Source: Lepidodermella squamata (Eukaryota > Gastrotricha). From it: 64,000 bases of DNA. A program made the translations under genes and the position numbers. Below the pieces are notes generated by a model that saw only the letters and a list, made by a program, of their open reading frames with translations, was not told the origin of the DNA and ran no database searches. This document shows, piece by piece, positions 36,101 to 46,696 of the stretch (position 1 is the stretch's first letter; each line of letters begins with the position of its first letter). The stretch covers positions 2,914,001 through 2,978,000 of the forward strand of contig JBLDXI010000001.1 in assembly GCA_047495785.1 (NCBI GenBank), given 5' to 3'.

Positions 36101-36842
36101 TTTTAAATCAATTTTCTAAATGTTCCAATTAATTTTCCAATTTTCCAAATAATTTTTTTAAATTTTCCAACTAAATTATTTGAATAATTTTGAATTAATT
36201 TTGAAAATTATGCGAAAATTACCGATGACGAAGGTGCTCATCTCTTCGAGCTGGAGCGGGCTGATGGTCATGTCCTGGATGGCCGGGATGGGCATAGCCT
36301 TGAAGATCTTGTTGATGACGTCGACGACGGTCTTGGTGTCGAAGCACTCGAGCCAGTCACCGCCGAGGCACTTGTTGAAGTCGTTGAACTTGCGGCAAGC
36401 GGCAACGACGATCTTGGCCGGAGCATCGAGGCGACCAGCGCTGATCGACTATTAAAATTAAAATTAATAAAAAAACAGGATTTTTTTTGTAATTATTTAC
36501 AGCAAGGATGGACTCGGTGTCGATGCGCTCAGCGGTGGCGTTGAACGAGGTCAGCTTGTCGATGCACGAGAAGACGTCGCACTTGCGATCGTGGACGGAC
36601 TTCTTGGGCTGTTCGCGGCGTTCCTTCTCGGCATCAGGGCGGGGCGACGACGTGCGGAGGGCCTCACGGAGTTCCTCCTCGATGGCCTTCTTCGCCTGGG
36701 TAAGATCCTCGCTCAGCTTCTGCAGCTGTTCGATGTCGGACTGTTCAGCAGGGGTGATTTGAACGTGGTCGTCGTCGGTCTTGTCGACGATGGAGGCCGA
36801 AACGGCTGCTACGCAGAGCAGCATAGAAATAATAACCTTCAT
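33198..36842 (-). CDS. secreted Cys-rich protein with long Lys/Ser/Asp/Glu tail
   Basis: Eight exons, complement(33198..33737, 33788..33844, 34022..34417, 34470..34757, 34811..34858, 35638..36011, 36223..36448, 36501..36842), join in phase to 756 aa. A signal peptide (MKVIISMLLCVAAVSAS) leads a domain of about 310 aa with spaced Cys (CDVFSCIDKL, ACRKFNDFNKCLGGDWLECF, FCNRVEE, ACPSVSCDLARR, AACGDD). This pattern recalls nematode CPG4/DUF19-type extracellular domains, but that is a tentative match. The remaining 440 aa are almost only K, S, D, E and R, with KKDKKDKKD and SKKSSKK runs. Two DSGE or ESGE sites amid acidic residues could carry chondroitin. The donor before exon 34811..34858 is a weak GTCTGA. 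An alternative last exon lies in that intron (see next entry). Confidence 0.75.
34995..35546 (-). CDS. alternative terminal exon with GPI-type signal
   Basis: This 183-codon exon lies inside the intron 34859..35637 of the Lys-rich gene on the same strand. It starts after cccaaag and is in phase 0 with the upstream exon that ends ACCATGAAG at 35638. Joined to the first three exons it gives a 497-aa protein. It begins RAPLVSIEQYLTANLKLACG and has a hydrophobic AAFSMFALGATGGSGIPV stretch and a charged helix (QERRARFDELERKQREDEAM). It ends DPNSADGNN followed by FSLYLLAICVLFQLINRY, a small-residue site plus hydrophobic tail as in GPI-anchor signals. It may be the alternative 3' end of the same gene, or the tail of a separate gene; the phase match favours the first. 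Confidence 0.6.
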   Translation of the reverse strand, partial: RAPLVSIEQYLTANLKLACGENATLPDPNAPRLPLLDRNLIDAAFSMFALGATGGSGIPVSQIPDLSPLLVAAMQMAGEASKKNGSARAPLFGQAKAIQERRARFDELERKQREDEAMKAQQNKVKIIQSQPGGVVIFESPDMMSNAADPNYDYIDDPNSADGNNFSLYLLAICVLFQLINRY

Positions 36843-37287
36843 ACTTGTTTTGTTTGTTGATAAAACAATTTAATTAGTAGTAGTATTGGTAAAACTAAGA
36901 TAACTGATATTGTTTTGATCGCGATGGCAGGGTGTTTTAAAGGCCGGCGGCGAACGCGTGCCATCAAAGCTGCTCCTACGCCGCCATGTTGCGCAATACT
37001 AGCGCCACTATTTGCGCGGAGAAATTTCAGCGCCACGGCACGCGATTTTTCGCCGCACGCGACTAGTCTGCAACACGTTTATTTCGAAGAGTGAAAAAAT
37101 ATTTGAACCCGAAGAAAAAGACGAGGTTAATTTTATTTATATCCAATCGTGACCTAATTATTCACAAAAAATTACTACAAGCACGCTTTCACACACAATA
37201 AAAATTATTGAACATGAATTTTATGAATTAAATTAAAACATTAAATATTTTCGAAAATTCTTTCATTTGTGACCTATATCTCGCCGT
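36843..37287. other. spacer, probable promoter of the Lys-rich gene
   Basis: Short spacer between two minus-strand genes. It should carry the promoter of the Lys-rich gene and the 3' end of the cyclase-like gene. No distinct motif is assigned. Confidence 0.4.
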
Positions 37288-40244
37288 TTACGAAACTTTG
37301 CACATATTGCGAGCTGGCAGAATGCAACTGCCATTTTGCGCATCGTCGTGATTTGCCTCTACGTCTACATCGCCGTCATCGACTTCATCGTTTTCGTCAT
37401 TTTCGTCATTTTCCGACGATCTTTTATGAATGCCTACGCCGAATGGCACATCAAGGGCCAGTTGGCCTGTGTTTTTTCGCATTGGAGTCGGCGGCTTCTT
37501 GGCTGCGATGAAACTCATCGATGAGACGCTTCGCCCTCCACCTGTTTTCTCGGTGGCCTAAAAATAAATTTTAATATGCAGGAAATTTCGATTAAATTTG
37601 AAATAATTTTTACCCTGGTGTTTGTAGACGCTCGGCTCTGTGTGCCATCTCCATCGGACATGTTTTTCGCACTCGCCGCGATAGCCGATAAAGCGGCTAC
37701 AACAGCCTCTTGATGGTAGACTCTGCCATGGCTTGTCGCTCCAGTGTTAGCTCCAGATCGACTCGCCCTGCTCGCAGCCACCGAACCACTTCGCGATCTA
37801 ACAATTATCGGCGGTTTCACTATGCGGTTAAGCACGTCACGGGTGACTGATTTCAGCTTGAAAACTTGAATCTTCGAATCGTTTTCGACTCGCGTATTGA
37901 TGCCGAGCTGTTAAAAAAAATCAATGAGAGAAATCATTTAATTAATAACTGCGCATACGCCAATACAAAATTCGCGGCTGCTGTCGGCTTGGAAATGCTC
38001 GCGTAGCTCGCTTTCATTCAACAATTTGTCAACATCCTCTGTCCAAGCAATGCCATGAATCTGTTTATTCATTGAAATTGAAAATGTTCATTCTTTACAA
38101 TGAATAAAAATTACTTTAACAAATTTGCTGACGGCGGCAGCTCGAATAACGGCCGGGCCGAAAACGGCGAAACGAGGCGGTACCAGGCCTTTGATCACAG
38201 TCGCATGAACGTGATCGACATCGATTCCGATTCGAACATCAAGGCGCATCGTAGTTGTGCCGGTATTCTTCTTCTTATCCGTTCGCTTCTCCAGATCCTG
38301 TTCGTCGTCCGTTAGTGAATCGCGCTCTCTTTCGCGGATGGCCATAACGCAATCTTGGAGCCGATCAGAAATTTCGCAAGCTATGTATAGGGCCGCATGG
38401 GCTGGTAGATTGGTTAAACCCGGCGGTCCGACTAAAATGACGTATTTTGACGTTGAAGTTGAATAAACAGAGGAGCAAAAATCGCGATTCATTCGAACAA
38501 CCGCATCGATTTTTGTACAAAACCTACAAAAAATGAAAAATAATTCCGAATTCCAAAAAAATGTCCGTATCTAGGGCACAAATGAATGATTGAAATTTAC
38601 ATGTTTAGTAAAGCTACGGCATCTCGAGGTTGGCCTTGTTTGGCGAGATCATCGCCAAAAATCGAACAGCAAACAACAGCGGCTCGGTTGTTGAGTTGCG
38701 AAATATAAGCCTGTTCATTCTCGAGAACGTGAATCGGAATAGCTTCTTCAATTATGCCCTGGCGTTTAGCCTTGTAGCCGCCGATTTCCTTTGTCAAAAA
38801 ATCAATCTGCGCGCCCAATTTTAGCTCCTAAAATTCATTTTTTCATATTTTACTTGAGAGTTAGAAGCGGTCGTTTATACCTTGGTACGGAGAGAGTCCA
38901 GGACGATTTCACGGCTGTGACTCATCGTGAGTAAATCTCGGCTACAGTCGCTTTTCGAAAGCTCATTGACCTTCAAACCAGTTCTATTCAGTTCCTTAAT
39001 CGAATCAAGCCTGAAAATAGAGATATTATTGAAATAATAAAATGTTAAGGTAAAAAATGCTCTCACAAAGGCATCCCAATAAATATGATGCAGTCCCACT
39101 CTTTGAAGTAGACCATTTGACCACGGAGTCGTAGCAGATAGAGGGTGTCTGTTTGCTCGGCGTCATGCTTGTGCCCCATTTCCCCGCTTGCTTCGGCCTC
39201 ATCGCGTTCAACAGCTTTCAGGCTTTGAATTTCGAACACGTTGTAGCGATTTTCCATAATCTTTATAATACATAATTGGAAATATGCACATTTTAGTATT
39301 GGGAATAGTTGGTTCCTACGTCCTCCCATTCGGCAGGGATTTGGGGTTTGATCAGCTCAAAAGTCTCCACGAAATCGTCTCCAACAATGCTAGGGAAAAC
39401 TGATTTCACGCCCCTACCGATTGAAACAATTTCCATTTCTTTGTTGAATGCTACGAAGAATGGTAGAAGATCCGTAAAAACCTCGGCTTTCAACAGCCGA
39501 CCACTTATGTCCTCTACGCAGTTCTAAAAATAAAACGTTGACCGAACATTCAAATTAATTGATTTAGAAGTTAACCTTCTCCAATTTCGTATAGGAAAAC
39601 TGGGCGGAATTGTCGAATTCCAATTTAAGAATTGCAGCAGTCCGTCCGTTGGTTTCGACGTTGATCGTAATGACGGAGACTGTGAGGTTTATGCCGAAAA
39701 ATAGTTTAGCGACTTCTTTCATCTGCCCGGAAACGTAGGCGTGATAGCCGCCTCGAGGGGACCTATAGCAAATAACCATTCCGTCCATTTCTTCTTGTAG
39801 AACGACAAACGAAGGCGCCCGCATTTTAGGATACGTGCCTTTAAAGTATTCATGCAAATTATCCAATCCCATGATGAATTCGCGTAAGGTACGACCCAAC
39901 ATTCGCAGAACTGCATCGTAACCGCCCTGTTTGGAAAATCGGACAAAATACTCGCCGATACTCTCTATCATGGCATCTAATGGAACATTAAGTTTCCTCG
40001 AAGCGACATGTGCGATTTTGCCGAGAAGTTTGTCGCTGTACAGTTGGTGAGGCGTGAAGAACTTTCGCCCTCTTGTTTTCGACATAATTGCAAGCTGCGA
40101 TGTTTGCTCGTCGCAAGACAGCAGCTTCTCAATCGCGGCGGAATGGTCGACGTTCTCGACAGTATCCAATACTTCATATGCCGATTCAGCTCCATATTTT
40201 GCAATGAGGAATTCCACAGCCGCCTGAATTAATAGGCCGTACAT
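37288..40244 (-). CDS. soluble guanylate cyclase-like protein, degenerate cyclase domain
   Basis: Nine exons, complement(37288..37557, 37614..37907, 37959..38060, 38115..38523, 38601..38827, 38881..39010, 39067..39260, 39320..39523, 39576..40244), join in phase to 832 aa. The N-terminal H-NOX domain (about 1-190) is beta-subunit-like. It keeps the haem-ligand His (His131, in GLDNLHEYF) and the Y-x-S-x-R haem-propionate motif (Tyr160, Ser162, Arg164). The HNOBA region follows (LRLRGQMVYFKEWDCIIFIG), then a helical linker. The cyclase-like part (about 430-660) has lost the key residues: FSDIVGF-type is CCSIFGD, the VETVGDKY-type loop is shortened to YSTSTSKY, and RYCLFGNTVN-type is RFAVFGPAVI. 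The last 190 aa are Ser/Arg-rich, then acidic (ENDENDENDEVDD). Probably a gas sensor without cyclase activity. The gene is intact, so it is not a pseudogene. Confidence 0.88.
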
Positions 40245-41355
40245 AGTTGCACCTGAAACTTGCTACTTCAATAGGGTACTAAATAGCATGTCATTTGAAA
40301 TTAATGCAGAGCTAAACATCATACATTCGCCTTGAGCGTGAGAATGCTTTAGATAGGGATCAACAATGATCTTTCCTGCCATGTGACTGCTTTTTAGCGG
40401 CTTTATTAGTACTTATCTGGCTTCATGCCCTTAGGTGAAAATGAGCCTATAATTGTCTGACATGCCTCAAAGCTTAATGTTGCTAAATAATTGGAAAGAA
40501 TGAGAGCACTGCGTAAAGACCTTTGCGACTGATTGTATGAAACTCAGTTCAATAATATTCTAACTTCGTTTCGATATAAACTGGACGAAGGAGTCCGCTT
40601 GTTACGTTTCTCCCATTTCATTTGTGAAATATTTAACACAGGTTAACGTAAAAGAAAAACAGTTCGATGTATACAGTGGTATTGTACTTTTTGTGCAAGT
40701 CCAGCTGTTATATAGAATGCTTATTTATCAGATGGATTAATCAAGTTGTAAGACTTAAACCTCGAAAAGGCCAAAAATGGCGATCAGAAAGGTCAAAGAG
40801 GATACCCGCACATGTCCGGCCCTCGACAAACCTTGACCTAGCAATGATTAGGGCGCTGAAAAATTTAGCCAGGGATACTTAGTCGTTGAGTAGGTTCGTC
40901 AGTCGCCTCTTATTGTTTGAGTGAGAATGAGAAAATGTGATGTGCTTTGATTCATAAACCCGAGGCCTCGGAGACAGCGGTTTCTTGACAAGGAATCTCG
41001 GACATTAATTTTAATGCGGCTGTCGATTAATTAGTCTCAACTTAATTTTATTTAAATTATATTATAATTACACTGTTAATAGTATTTTTATGCTTAATTA
41101 AAATATCACCTGAAAAAATCCGGGCACGATTTTCTCAAAACTTAGGTCACGTGACCGCTAATGTGGAACGTATGGACCCCTCGAGCTCTAGATCAGTACA
41201 CGGTTCGGTCTGCTTTATGCTTGGCCCATCGTTTGTTGTGAATCTTTGCTTCTACCTCTTATTGACATTCTTGAAATACTCTCCTCTCGTAGATTGCATT
41301 CATCCTTTGTGACAGAGCCCATCCATATTTTTACATGCAATATCGCTTAGTGAGA
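40245..41355. other. divergent spacer between cyclase-like gene and TRAPPC4
   Basis: Likely holds both promoters. A 71-codon plus frame at 40667-40882 has no motif. An acceptor-like gtttcag lies 9 bases before the cyclase-like ATG, and atcgcttag lies just before the TRAPPC4 ATG. Confidence 0.45.
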
Positions 41356-42069
41356 ATGCCTATTTATTCTATTTTTATCATCAACAATGCTGGAAGTCTC
41401 ATGTACTCCGCTGACTTCAACATTCCAAGAACAGAAATTGAGAAAGCATTCAGCTATCCGTTGAAATTCAAGTTCAAAATTGTGAACGACAGAGTTGTTG
41501 TCGATTACGGACAACAAGATGGTATTAAGGTTGGATACGCCATTCTCGGAATCAATGGTCAAATAGTTAATGGTACTCGTTTTACCCCGGGTCCTAGATT
41601 GGGACTTGATCAAAACGAGCCTGTGGCACAGCCGAATCAGGTTGTAGATGTACTTGAATATCTCGCTGACGAGAAGAATTATCCAATCGACATCAAGTTT
41701 GGCCGCCCTAGGCTTCGAGCTAATGAACGAATCGTCCTCGCTAGTACTTTTCACAGCTTGTATGAGATCAGTATTCGGATGTCTCCAGAGCCTAACTCTT
41801 CTGGTATAAGGCAAATTGACACTGAAGCATACCGCCTGCACTGCTTCGAGGCTGTTACGGGCGTGAAATTCGTAGTGATCACCGATCTTCGTCAGACATC
41901 CAGCAGTATCGATGCATTCTTGCGAAAGCTGTACGAGCTATACGCGGATTACGCGCTGAAGAACCCTTTCTATTCCCTTGATCAACCAATCCGGTGCGAT
42001 CTCTTTGAAAAACATTTGTGCTTGACTGTTGATCAGTTTGATCGAACTGGCGCGGTCACTTTCTCGTGA
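41356..42069 (+). CDS. trpp-4: TRAPP complex subunit 4 (synbindin)
   Basis: Single exon, 237 aa from the ATG at 41356, chosen because MPIYSIFIINNAGSLMYS aligns with the family start; an in-frame upstream ATG at 41335 would add 7 residues. TRAPPC4 is a longin-type core subunit of the TRAPP tethering complex at ER-Golgi membranes and takes part in Rab1 exchange. Conserved blocks: AFSYPLKFKFKI, VDYGQQDGIKVGYAILGING, YPIDIKFGRPRL, RIVLASTFHSLYEIS, LHCFEAVTGVKFVVITD, LRKLYELYADYALKNPFYSL and QPIRCDLFEKHL. Compared with human TRAPPC4 (219 aa) it has an insert of about 20 residues (GPRLGLDQNEPVAQP) after VNG. Confidence 0.97.
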   Translation: MPIYSIFIINNAGSLMYSADFNIPRTEIEKAFSYPLKFKFKIVNDRVVVDYGQQDGIKVGYAILGINGQIVNGTRFTPGPRLGLDQNEPVAQPNQVVDVLEYLADEKNYPIDIKFGRPRLRANERIVLASTFHSLYEISIRMSPEPNSSGIRQIDTEAYRLHCFEAVTGVKFVVITDLRQTSSSIDAFLRKLYELYADYALKNPFYSLDQPIRCDLFEKHLCLTVDQFDRTGAVTFS

Positions 42070-42530
42070 ACTATCTTGTCAATACTAATTATTAAAGTAT
42101 GATGTTCTTGACTATTTTCTACGCCGCAACGCTGCAATATATTGATTTCAGGCTTTGGTCAATGTGATGATTACAAAGGTCGTAAAAACACCATTTTTTC
42201 TTTGTTTACTTATAGGTTTTGTTATGACTTGTTTATTCGCATCTGACCAGATCGCCTGCGTACTTCATAGCTGACATGCTGTGTTTTTGGCTGATAACGC
42301 GGTGCGGATTGTTTACTTTGGAGTTTTACCCACATGCAATATCGATTTTTTGTTTAGCCATGTGGTCACTTGAAATGTTTGCGTTTTTGAGAGGGTAGGG
42401 CTAAGTTTGCATGTTTGGATACGTGCATTATTAATGTCATTTTTCTATCACGTTGTTGTGACGTCTCACCAGTTGGAAATTTTCAAATCATAGATGGTTT
42501 AACGTTTAGTGAGACGTGGTTTTCAAGAAA

Positions 42531-45500
42531 ATGTCGGCGCTACAGTGCGGTCCCAACCAGTTTACGTGCGATAACGAATGTCTGGAGCTTTCGCGGAAGT
42601 GTGACAAGATCAGGGACTGTTTAGATCGTTCTGACGAGGAAAACTGCGGTGAGTTGTTGATCAAAACGCGTTTACGTTATCGTTTATCAACTAATGAATT
42701 ATGCAGGCTATTCGTCAACCATTTTATCGGACTTTGATCGCAAAGCTCAACTCGGGCTGTTTATCAGCGTTGGAATAATTGGTCTGGTCCTGCTGGTAGT
42801 GCTCGTTGTCGTCTTTGTAATTTGCATGCGCCGAAATAAGCGTCGGCAACTCGCTTCCGTACAAGGTATATAAGACTGTAATTATTTATTTTACGGCTTG
42901 GGAAGGGGAAATTGGGGGTGTGTTTTCACAGCAGTTGTTTACCCGGGCAGATTTTGCAACACAGCTTTGTTAAAGGCTAATCAAGAGCATGTGATATTAT
43001 CGTCTTGTTTGTACAGTTGTTCAGGTGCCATCGCTTTACGTAAAGAGCCATGACTCGTCGTCGTGTGCCGCCTCCTCGACAACATCAGGCCCGACTACCA
43101 CACTCGGAAGCGCGGCACAGCAGCTCGATGGCTGTTACTACAGCGCGGCGGTTGCTACAAGGTCATCACAGCCGCTGCGTTCGAGCCGGCGCAGTACTCG
43201 CAGTAGGCGGAGCACGTCGTCGGGCCGGCACCGCGACCGTGTTGCGCAACCGCTCAGCTGCGATAGCGGCATCGCGCCCGCTGCTTCCGCGCCTGTGTCC
43301 ACATCCGGCGTCGTGCCTGTCCGGCCTTCCTCTGTTCACTCATCTAGTCACCATCACGCGCGCCACGAGGTTCGCTTTACATATATACATGTTTGCTACA
43401 TGATTATTAAATCCCCTGAGATGACAATGATAGTAATGAAGTGTGCATATCGCGGCAGAGGAAAGTTTTAAATCAATTAAGTGTAAATTTAATGTAATAA
43501 CGTCTTGTGTCTACTTGACGATAAGAGGTATGACCCTGAATAATGGCTAAATTTCACGATTTTTAATATTAAGACGGTCGATGGCAAGGCTCAATTTTGT
43601 TTACTGTGTTGCGTCAAGTTGATGAAATTTGACTCCCTGGCAAAGCAAATTTCCGTTATTTATTTAGAAACGAGGAATAGAAAATAGCAATTTATTCGCG
43701 AGAAAAAATTGCCAGAATAAAAATGCGTGCAATTCATAGCAAAATGAAAAATCTCTTAAGAAGAAATTTATCACGTAACGAGACTATAAAAAAACTGAAA
43801 TGAGAGAACTGGTTTTGGACAGACCATGACATAATTTTTTATGAGACCGCTGAATTATTCTAATCTATTCAACTCAAGTGGTCAAATAATCAAGCCTACT
43901 ATTGTTATCAGAAATTAAAATTTGGGTCTTGGTGGTAGCAGTTAATTTTATAAATAGTTTGGTGCAATTTTCCGCTCTGCCGCAAATTAACCGCGTAATC
44001 ATCATCAAATTGTTACCTAGTATTTCGAGTTTAATTTTCCATGAATAAATAACGTTTTTTTATTTTAATTTCAGGCCATGCAAACTGCTTTCCGACACTC
44101 ATTTCACGGCAATTTGGAGTCAATAATAGCTCAGCAAGCACAAAATATCAGTTTTAATAATCAAAACCAGCAAAATCAGAGCCAAAATCAAGACTCGCCA
44201 ACCGCAATCGGCTCGTCATCGCTCGGAACACTGGAAGCGTCTCCGCCGCCGCCCTACAGCACCTTCGATCGAACGGTAGGCATTTTGCGTGTTTACCCCG
44301 CGAAAAATTGCTTGTCTTTTGTCATTTGAGTCGCACGAAAAATAACAATGATAATGATAGCAGTACGACGAAAGAATACCTGTTTTTCGTGCGCGCGCAC
44401 CACCACCTTAAAATGGCTGTTTATTTTTGGCCCGAGTCATTTTGAACGTGCGTTGTTGTCTGGCGCGCTCGCGCGATTCATTTAGTAAGTAATAGTAGCA
44501 GCCGCAGCGCATATTGAGGAATGCAAATAATATTTCCGCGAATAATAGACACAACAAACGCGCGCGTCTTTGTCGGGCAAGGCGTGCCCAGCGTTTGTAT
44601 CTAGCCTACGGCTCGTCGATCGGCTCACATCCGCGTCACTCGACTATTAAAATGTTTAATATTTCATCTTTTAAGCGAGTGAGAGCGCGCGTGAGTTTGC
44701 GCGCGAATTGAAGTAACTCTGAATAAATTTTCGGTGTTTGTTTGTTTGGTTTCTCACTCAGGTCTTTGCCGGTCGGGTTGAAAGTGGCAGTGAGACAAAT
44801 CAGCTCGCACAACAATCGACATCTGTGTTTACGAACGGCGGCGGGCAACAGCAACAGCAGCGAGCGCTTCTCCGGTGCGTTCTTAGTGTAAAAAAACGGA
44901 GACGAAAAATAATAATTTCTTGTGTTATTCCTCAAAAAAAGGGTTGAGCAAAATATTTTGTACGGCGATGCGAATGCGCTGGCCCACTCGGCGTCGCGAA
45001 ATAGCAACAATCAAACGCCTCAGTCTAGGGTATCGCCTTATACCCGGGAATGGATCGAACGGGTCTCGAGCGACTCGTCTAATAGCAATCAAATGACTAA
45101 TGCAGCTCCTCATCCAGTAGAATCAACGCCTCAAAGGGTAAATTCACAATCCTTCAAATGGAAAAATAGCTACAAATGTTGGAAGCTGAAACACATTTTG
45201 ATGAAGACAATATAATCTTAGAATTCATAATTTGAGAAATATTATTTACCATTAAAATTTGCTAATTTCGAGAAAGGTTTTGCCTGCAAATTAAAAGTTG
45301 GACATGAATGCGGACTTCAAGAATTGAAGAATTTTATTCAAGTTATCTTGATTTGGGCCAAATTACCCTTAATCTAATATTTGAACGCTCTTTTTAACTA
45401 AAAAAATGCCTGATGAAAATTAAAAATTGAAATATCACCTCGGCAAAATCGTAACGATTTGGGATTCATTAACCCTTAATATAAAAGAATAGAATTTTCC

Positions 45501-45944
45501 AAAAAATTCAAAATTATTATCGATAATTTTGGCATCGTTGATTTGAGTTGAAATGTCATTTATTATTATTTTCTCTATATTTTTAAGGAGGATACTTTTA
45601 TCGCCGAGCAGTCATATGCGCAGCAAATTCGCCAAGCGTTGCGTAAAAATCAAAGCGCTCGACTGCAGAATTTTTCACAGCTCATCGCATCGCCGCCACA
45701 CCACGACACCAGCCAGCTGTTGCCGCCGCCGAGTTCAATCAACGACAGCCGGAATATGACAAGCCATACGCCTCAGTCGATGTCGTTCAACTTGTCAAAC
45801 TCGACTCCATTTACTACGACGCCATCGCCAACGCGCGTGTTAACGCCTCAGTACTCGCAAGTTACGCGAAAATCGAATATTAGCAGCAATATCAACGCTC
45901 CGATTGCTGTTATCGCCAAACGACCAATGGCTCTCAACGTTTGA
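42531..45944 (+). CDS. LDLa-domain single-pass protein with PPxY tail
   Basis: Seven exons, 42531..42648, 42707..42865, 43017..43369, 44075..44275, 44762..44874, 44942..45137 and 45588..45944, join in phase to 498 aa. A single LDL-receptor class A domain lies at the N-terminus (six Cys, ending DCLDRSDEENC), without a classical signal peptide. A strong transmembrane helix follows at about 56-80 (LFISVGIIGLVLLVVLVVVFVICMRR begins the run). The rest is a long Ser/Gln/Asn/Pro-rich cytoplasmic tail with a PPPPYSTF motif, a candidate ligand for WW domains of NEDD4-type ligases. This layout resembles LDLRAD4/PMEPA1, which curb TGF-beta signalling, but sequence identity outside the motifs is low. Donors at 43370 (GTTCGC) and 44875 (GTGCGT) are weak, so tail exons are less sure than the first three. 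Confidence 0.72.
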
Positions 45945-46696
45945 TCTCTCATTTTCTCGAGAGGAATTTTGAGTTGTGTGAAAATTCGCTCTTCCGACCT
46001 GTTTTTTTATATACAATCTGTTGTGGCTCATGAACAAATTCCATTCCTCGAAAAAATAATCTCAAGCTGCAATAATCTACCTTGAAAAATATATTAAAAA
46101 ATTGAAAGATGCTGCTTTTCTAGTCTCAATGATAAAGATCAAATTTTTCAAAAATTATATTGGTATCAACTAACGCTCTAACGGATCTTTCTTTCTTTCT
46201 CACCGCAAAATACTTGAGTAAAAATTGAATAACGCTGCACGAAATGAAATTCACCGCCTCATAATAGCTTGCTCGAATTTTACAAAAATTAAATGCACAA
46301 TATTAACCTTGATTTTTTGGCCAAATTAATAACATGCTACAATAACTATATGGCGCCTTCTATTTTACTTTACTCGTTTGTTGATGTTTCTTGTCAATAC
46401 ATGTTGGTGTGAAAATGACGATATTTATGAAAAATCTGAAAATGAGTAACTTACCATTTTTTCATGTCTTTTTTAATCTCGAATATTATCCTTCTATTGC
46501 GTTAGCTCAATTACTAAAAATGAACCTCAAAAATAGCGAGCGATTGATTAACCGAGTTTTTTTTGTTGTATTTGATGAAACTAACAGAGTTTAAACGATG
46601 ATAATGAATGAATAAAATTTTTATAACTAACTTCTGGATTTAATATCCTAATTTTTTTATAATTGTTGTCTCGTTGTTAGGCGTTTGTTCTGATAA
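45945..46696. other. spacer, no gene recognised
   Basis: AT-rich stretch between the LDLa gene and glycogen synthase on the same strand. A gttgttag acceptor-like site lies about 18 bases before the glycogen synthase ATG. Nothing else seen. Confidence 0.4.

Noticed and set aside
37288-40244. Pseudogene interpretation of the cyclase-like gene
   Set aside because: Nine exons with intact splice sites and matching phases and a conserved haem-binding domain argue for a functional divergent protein.
46399-46594. Small ORFs between LDLa gene and glycogen synthase
   Set aside because: Phe/Asn/Lys-rich translations typical of AT-rich noncoding DNA.
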